6,118 nucleotides of DNA from Solirubrobacterales bacterium (GTDB lineage Bacteria > Actinomycetota > Thermoleophilia > Solirubrobacterales > 70-9), in assembly GCA_030152505.1 (NCBI GenBank), contig JASLJO010000030.1, positions 1 through 6,118 of the forward strand, in the 5' to 3' direction. The position numbers and the translations under genes were made by a program. Positions 4,958 to 6,118 of the stretch are shown here, piece after piece. The notes under the pieces are model-generated. The model had not been told where the DNA came from. It was given only the letters and a program-made list of their open reading frames with translations, and searched no databases. The first letter of the stretch is position 1. Every line of letters starts with the position of its first letter.

Positions 4958-6118
4958 ATGGAACAGGTGAAGCTCTACGACACCACCTTGCGCGACGGCA
5001 TGGGCGGGCCCGGAATGTCGCTCTCGGTCGGCGAGAAGCTGAAGGTCGTATGCGCCCTCGACGAGCTCGGCGTGCAGCTCATCGAGGCCGGCTTCCCGAG
5101 CTCCAACCCGAAGGAAGCCGAGCTCTTCGGGCAGTTGGCGGAGCTGCAGCTCGAGCAGGCGACGATCGCCGCATTCGGGATGACCAGGCGGCGCGGAGTG
5201 GCGGCTGAAGACGACGAGGCGCTCGCCGTGCTGATCGACAGCTTCGCCCCCGTCGTCTGCCTCGTCGGCAAGAGCTGGGGCCTCCACCTGGAGAAGGTGA
5301 TCAAGGTCTCCGCCGAGGAGAACCTGGCGATGATCGCCGACTCGATCGCGCTCTGCCGCGAGTGCGGCAAGCGCCCCGTCTTCGATGCTGAGCACTTCTT
5401 CGACGGCTACCGCGACGACTCCGCCTACGCGCTGGAATGCGTCGGCGCCGCGGCCGAGGCAGGTGCCGAGAACGTCACCCTCTGCGACACCAACGGCGGC
5501 AGCCTGCCGGGCTTCGTCGCTGAGGCCACCGCGGCGGTGGTCGAGGCCCTCGGAGGCCGCGTCGAGATCGGCATCCACACCCACGACGACGCCGGCTGCG
5601 CGGTTGCCAACTCGCTCGCCGCGGTGGAGGCCGGGGCGCGCCTGGTGCAGGGCACCGTCAACGGCTATGGCGAGCGCTGCGGCAACGCCAACCTGGCGAC
5701 GATCCTGCCGGCACTGCAACTGAAGATGGGCTTCGAGGTGGTGCCGCCGGAGCGGCTGGCGCTGCTGACGCAGACGAGCCACTACCTCGACGAGCTCTGC
5801 AACATGACGCCAAACCCCGACCAGCCCTACGTCGGCCGCAACGCCTTTGCCCACAAGGCGGGCATGCACGCCGCCGGGGTGGCCGCCGACGCCCGCACCT
5901 TCGAGCACCTCGACCCGGCCGAGGTTGGCAACGAGCGCGACATCCTCGCCTCCGAGCTGTCCGGCAAAGCGACGATCCGCAGCCAGGCTGAGCGGGCCGG
6001 GCTGGAGCTCGACGATGCGGCGGCGGCCCGGGCGGTCGAGCGCCTCAAGCAGCGCGAGCACCGCGGCTACCACTACGAGGCTGCGCCGGCTTCCTTCGAG
6101 CTGCTGCTGCGCCGCGAG
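4958..6118 (+). CDS. cimA: (R)-citramalate synthase, 3'-truncated by window edge
   Basis: CimA condenses pyruvate and acetyl-CoA to citramalate, opening the threonine-independent route to 2-oxobutyrate and isoleucine. The frame is open for 387 codons to the edge. The catalytic TIM barrel shows YDTTLRDG (7-14), KSWGLHLEK (105-113), DAEHFFDGY (143-151), LCDTNGG, the metal-ligand motif HTHDD (207-211) and GTVNGYGERCGNANL (232-246), then YVGRNAFAHKAGMH (291-304) and GNERDILASELSG. The KSW-LH, DAEHFFDGY and NGYGERCGN combination points to the citramalate synthase branch (the ~520-530 residue family once labelled as LeuA or homocitrate synthase-like) and not to true LeuA. The last residues, GYHYEAAPASFELLLRR, are the usual entry to the C-terminal LeuA-type regulatory domain, which binds the feedback inhibitor (isoleucine in characterised CimA) and lies outside the window. 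Oddity: residue 16, after LRDGM, is Gly where most relatives have Gln. The ATG is supported by GAAAGG 6 nt upstream. Confidence 0.93.
   Translation, partial: MEQVKLYDTTLRDGMGGPGMSLSVGEKLKVVCALDELGVQLIEAGFPSSNPKEAELFGQLAELQLEQATIAAFGMTRRRGVAAEDDEALAVLIDSFAPVVCLVGKSWGLHLEKVIKVSAEENLAMIADSIALCRECGKRPVFDAEHFFDGYRDDSAYALECVGAAAEAGAENVTLCDTNGGSLPGFVAEATAAVVEALGGRVEIGIHTHDDAGCAVANSLAAVEAGARLVQGTVNGYGERCGNANLATILPALQLKMGFEVVPPERLALLTQTSHYLDELCNMTPNPDQPYVGRNAFAHKAGMHAAGVAADARTFEHLDPAEVGNERDILASELSGKATIRSQAERAGLELDDAAAARAVERLKQREHRGYHYEAAPASFELLLRRE

Noticed and set aside
4865..6073. 402-codon minus-strand open frame opposite cimA
   Set aside because: It is antisense to conserved CimA motifs and reads as a Val/Ala/Gly/Leu/Arg-rich shadow. 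No start context or domain supports it.
4958..6118. True 2-isopropylmalate synthase (LeuA) or homocitrate synthase
   Set aside because: KSW-LH, DAEHFFDGY and NGYGERCGNANL with YVGRNAFAHKAGMH fit the citramalate synthase branch better; LeuA would show a different GHxHND and C-terminal pattern.
1..6118. CRISPR array, tRNA/rRNA, IS element, phage or toxin-antitoxin genes
   Set aside because: No spaced direct repeats, tRNA-like cloverleaf, transposase motifs or small two-gene cassettes were seen; the window is nearly all metabolic coding sequence.

Overview
The window is high-GC DNA (roughly two thirds G+C by eye) with strongly G/C-ending codons. All intact genes lie on the + strand and belong to branched-chain amino acid biosynthesis. 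The order is leuC (5' end lost), leuD, a class I SAM-dependent methyltransferase, leuB, ilvE and a citramalate synthase gene (cimA, running off the right edge). The composition, a GTG start, two genes that look leaderless and the protein sequences suggest an actinobacterium, possibly of the Thermoleophilia/Solirubrobacterales type. That placement is inference only.

Layout. Positions 1 to about 211 are not upstream DNA of leuC. They are a second, diverged copy of an internal leuC segment in inverted orientation, mirror-imaging positions 219-429 about position 215. Its 20 differences from the + strand copy are almost all synonymous. The left end is therefore either a real inverted leuC duplication or, more likely, a fold-back chimera between two related strains. 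As a result the first ~65 codons of leuC are absent. From about 207 on, leuC is intact; leuD follows after 2 nt, and the methyltransferase overlaps leuD by 4 nt (ATGA), so these three form one translationally coupled unit. A perfect 16-bp inverted repeat covers the methyltransferase stop codon and the leuB promoter region. leuB and ilvE each have promoter-like elements placed so that transcription would begin at or within a few bases of the start codon. cimA follows after a 76-nt spacer with two small hairpins and a clear Shine-Dalgarno.

How the genes work together. LeuCD and LeuB convert 2-isopropylmalate to 2-oxoisocaproate for leucine. With CimA, the same LeuCD and LeuB can take citramalate (pyruvate + acetyl-CoA) to 2-oxobutyrate, a threonine-independent entry to isoleucine. 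IlvE performs the final transamination of leucine, isoleucine and valine. The cluster therefore reads as a combined leucine and citramalate-route isoleucine unit. The least expected member is the methyltransferase between leuD and leuB. It resembles trans-aconitate methyltransferase, and its position suggests it may methylate an isopropylmalate, isopropylmaleate or aconitate-type acid linked to the LeuCD step.
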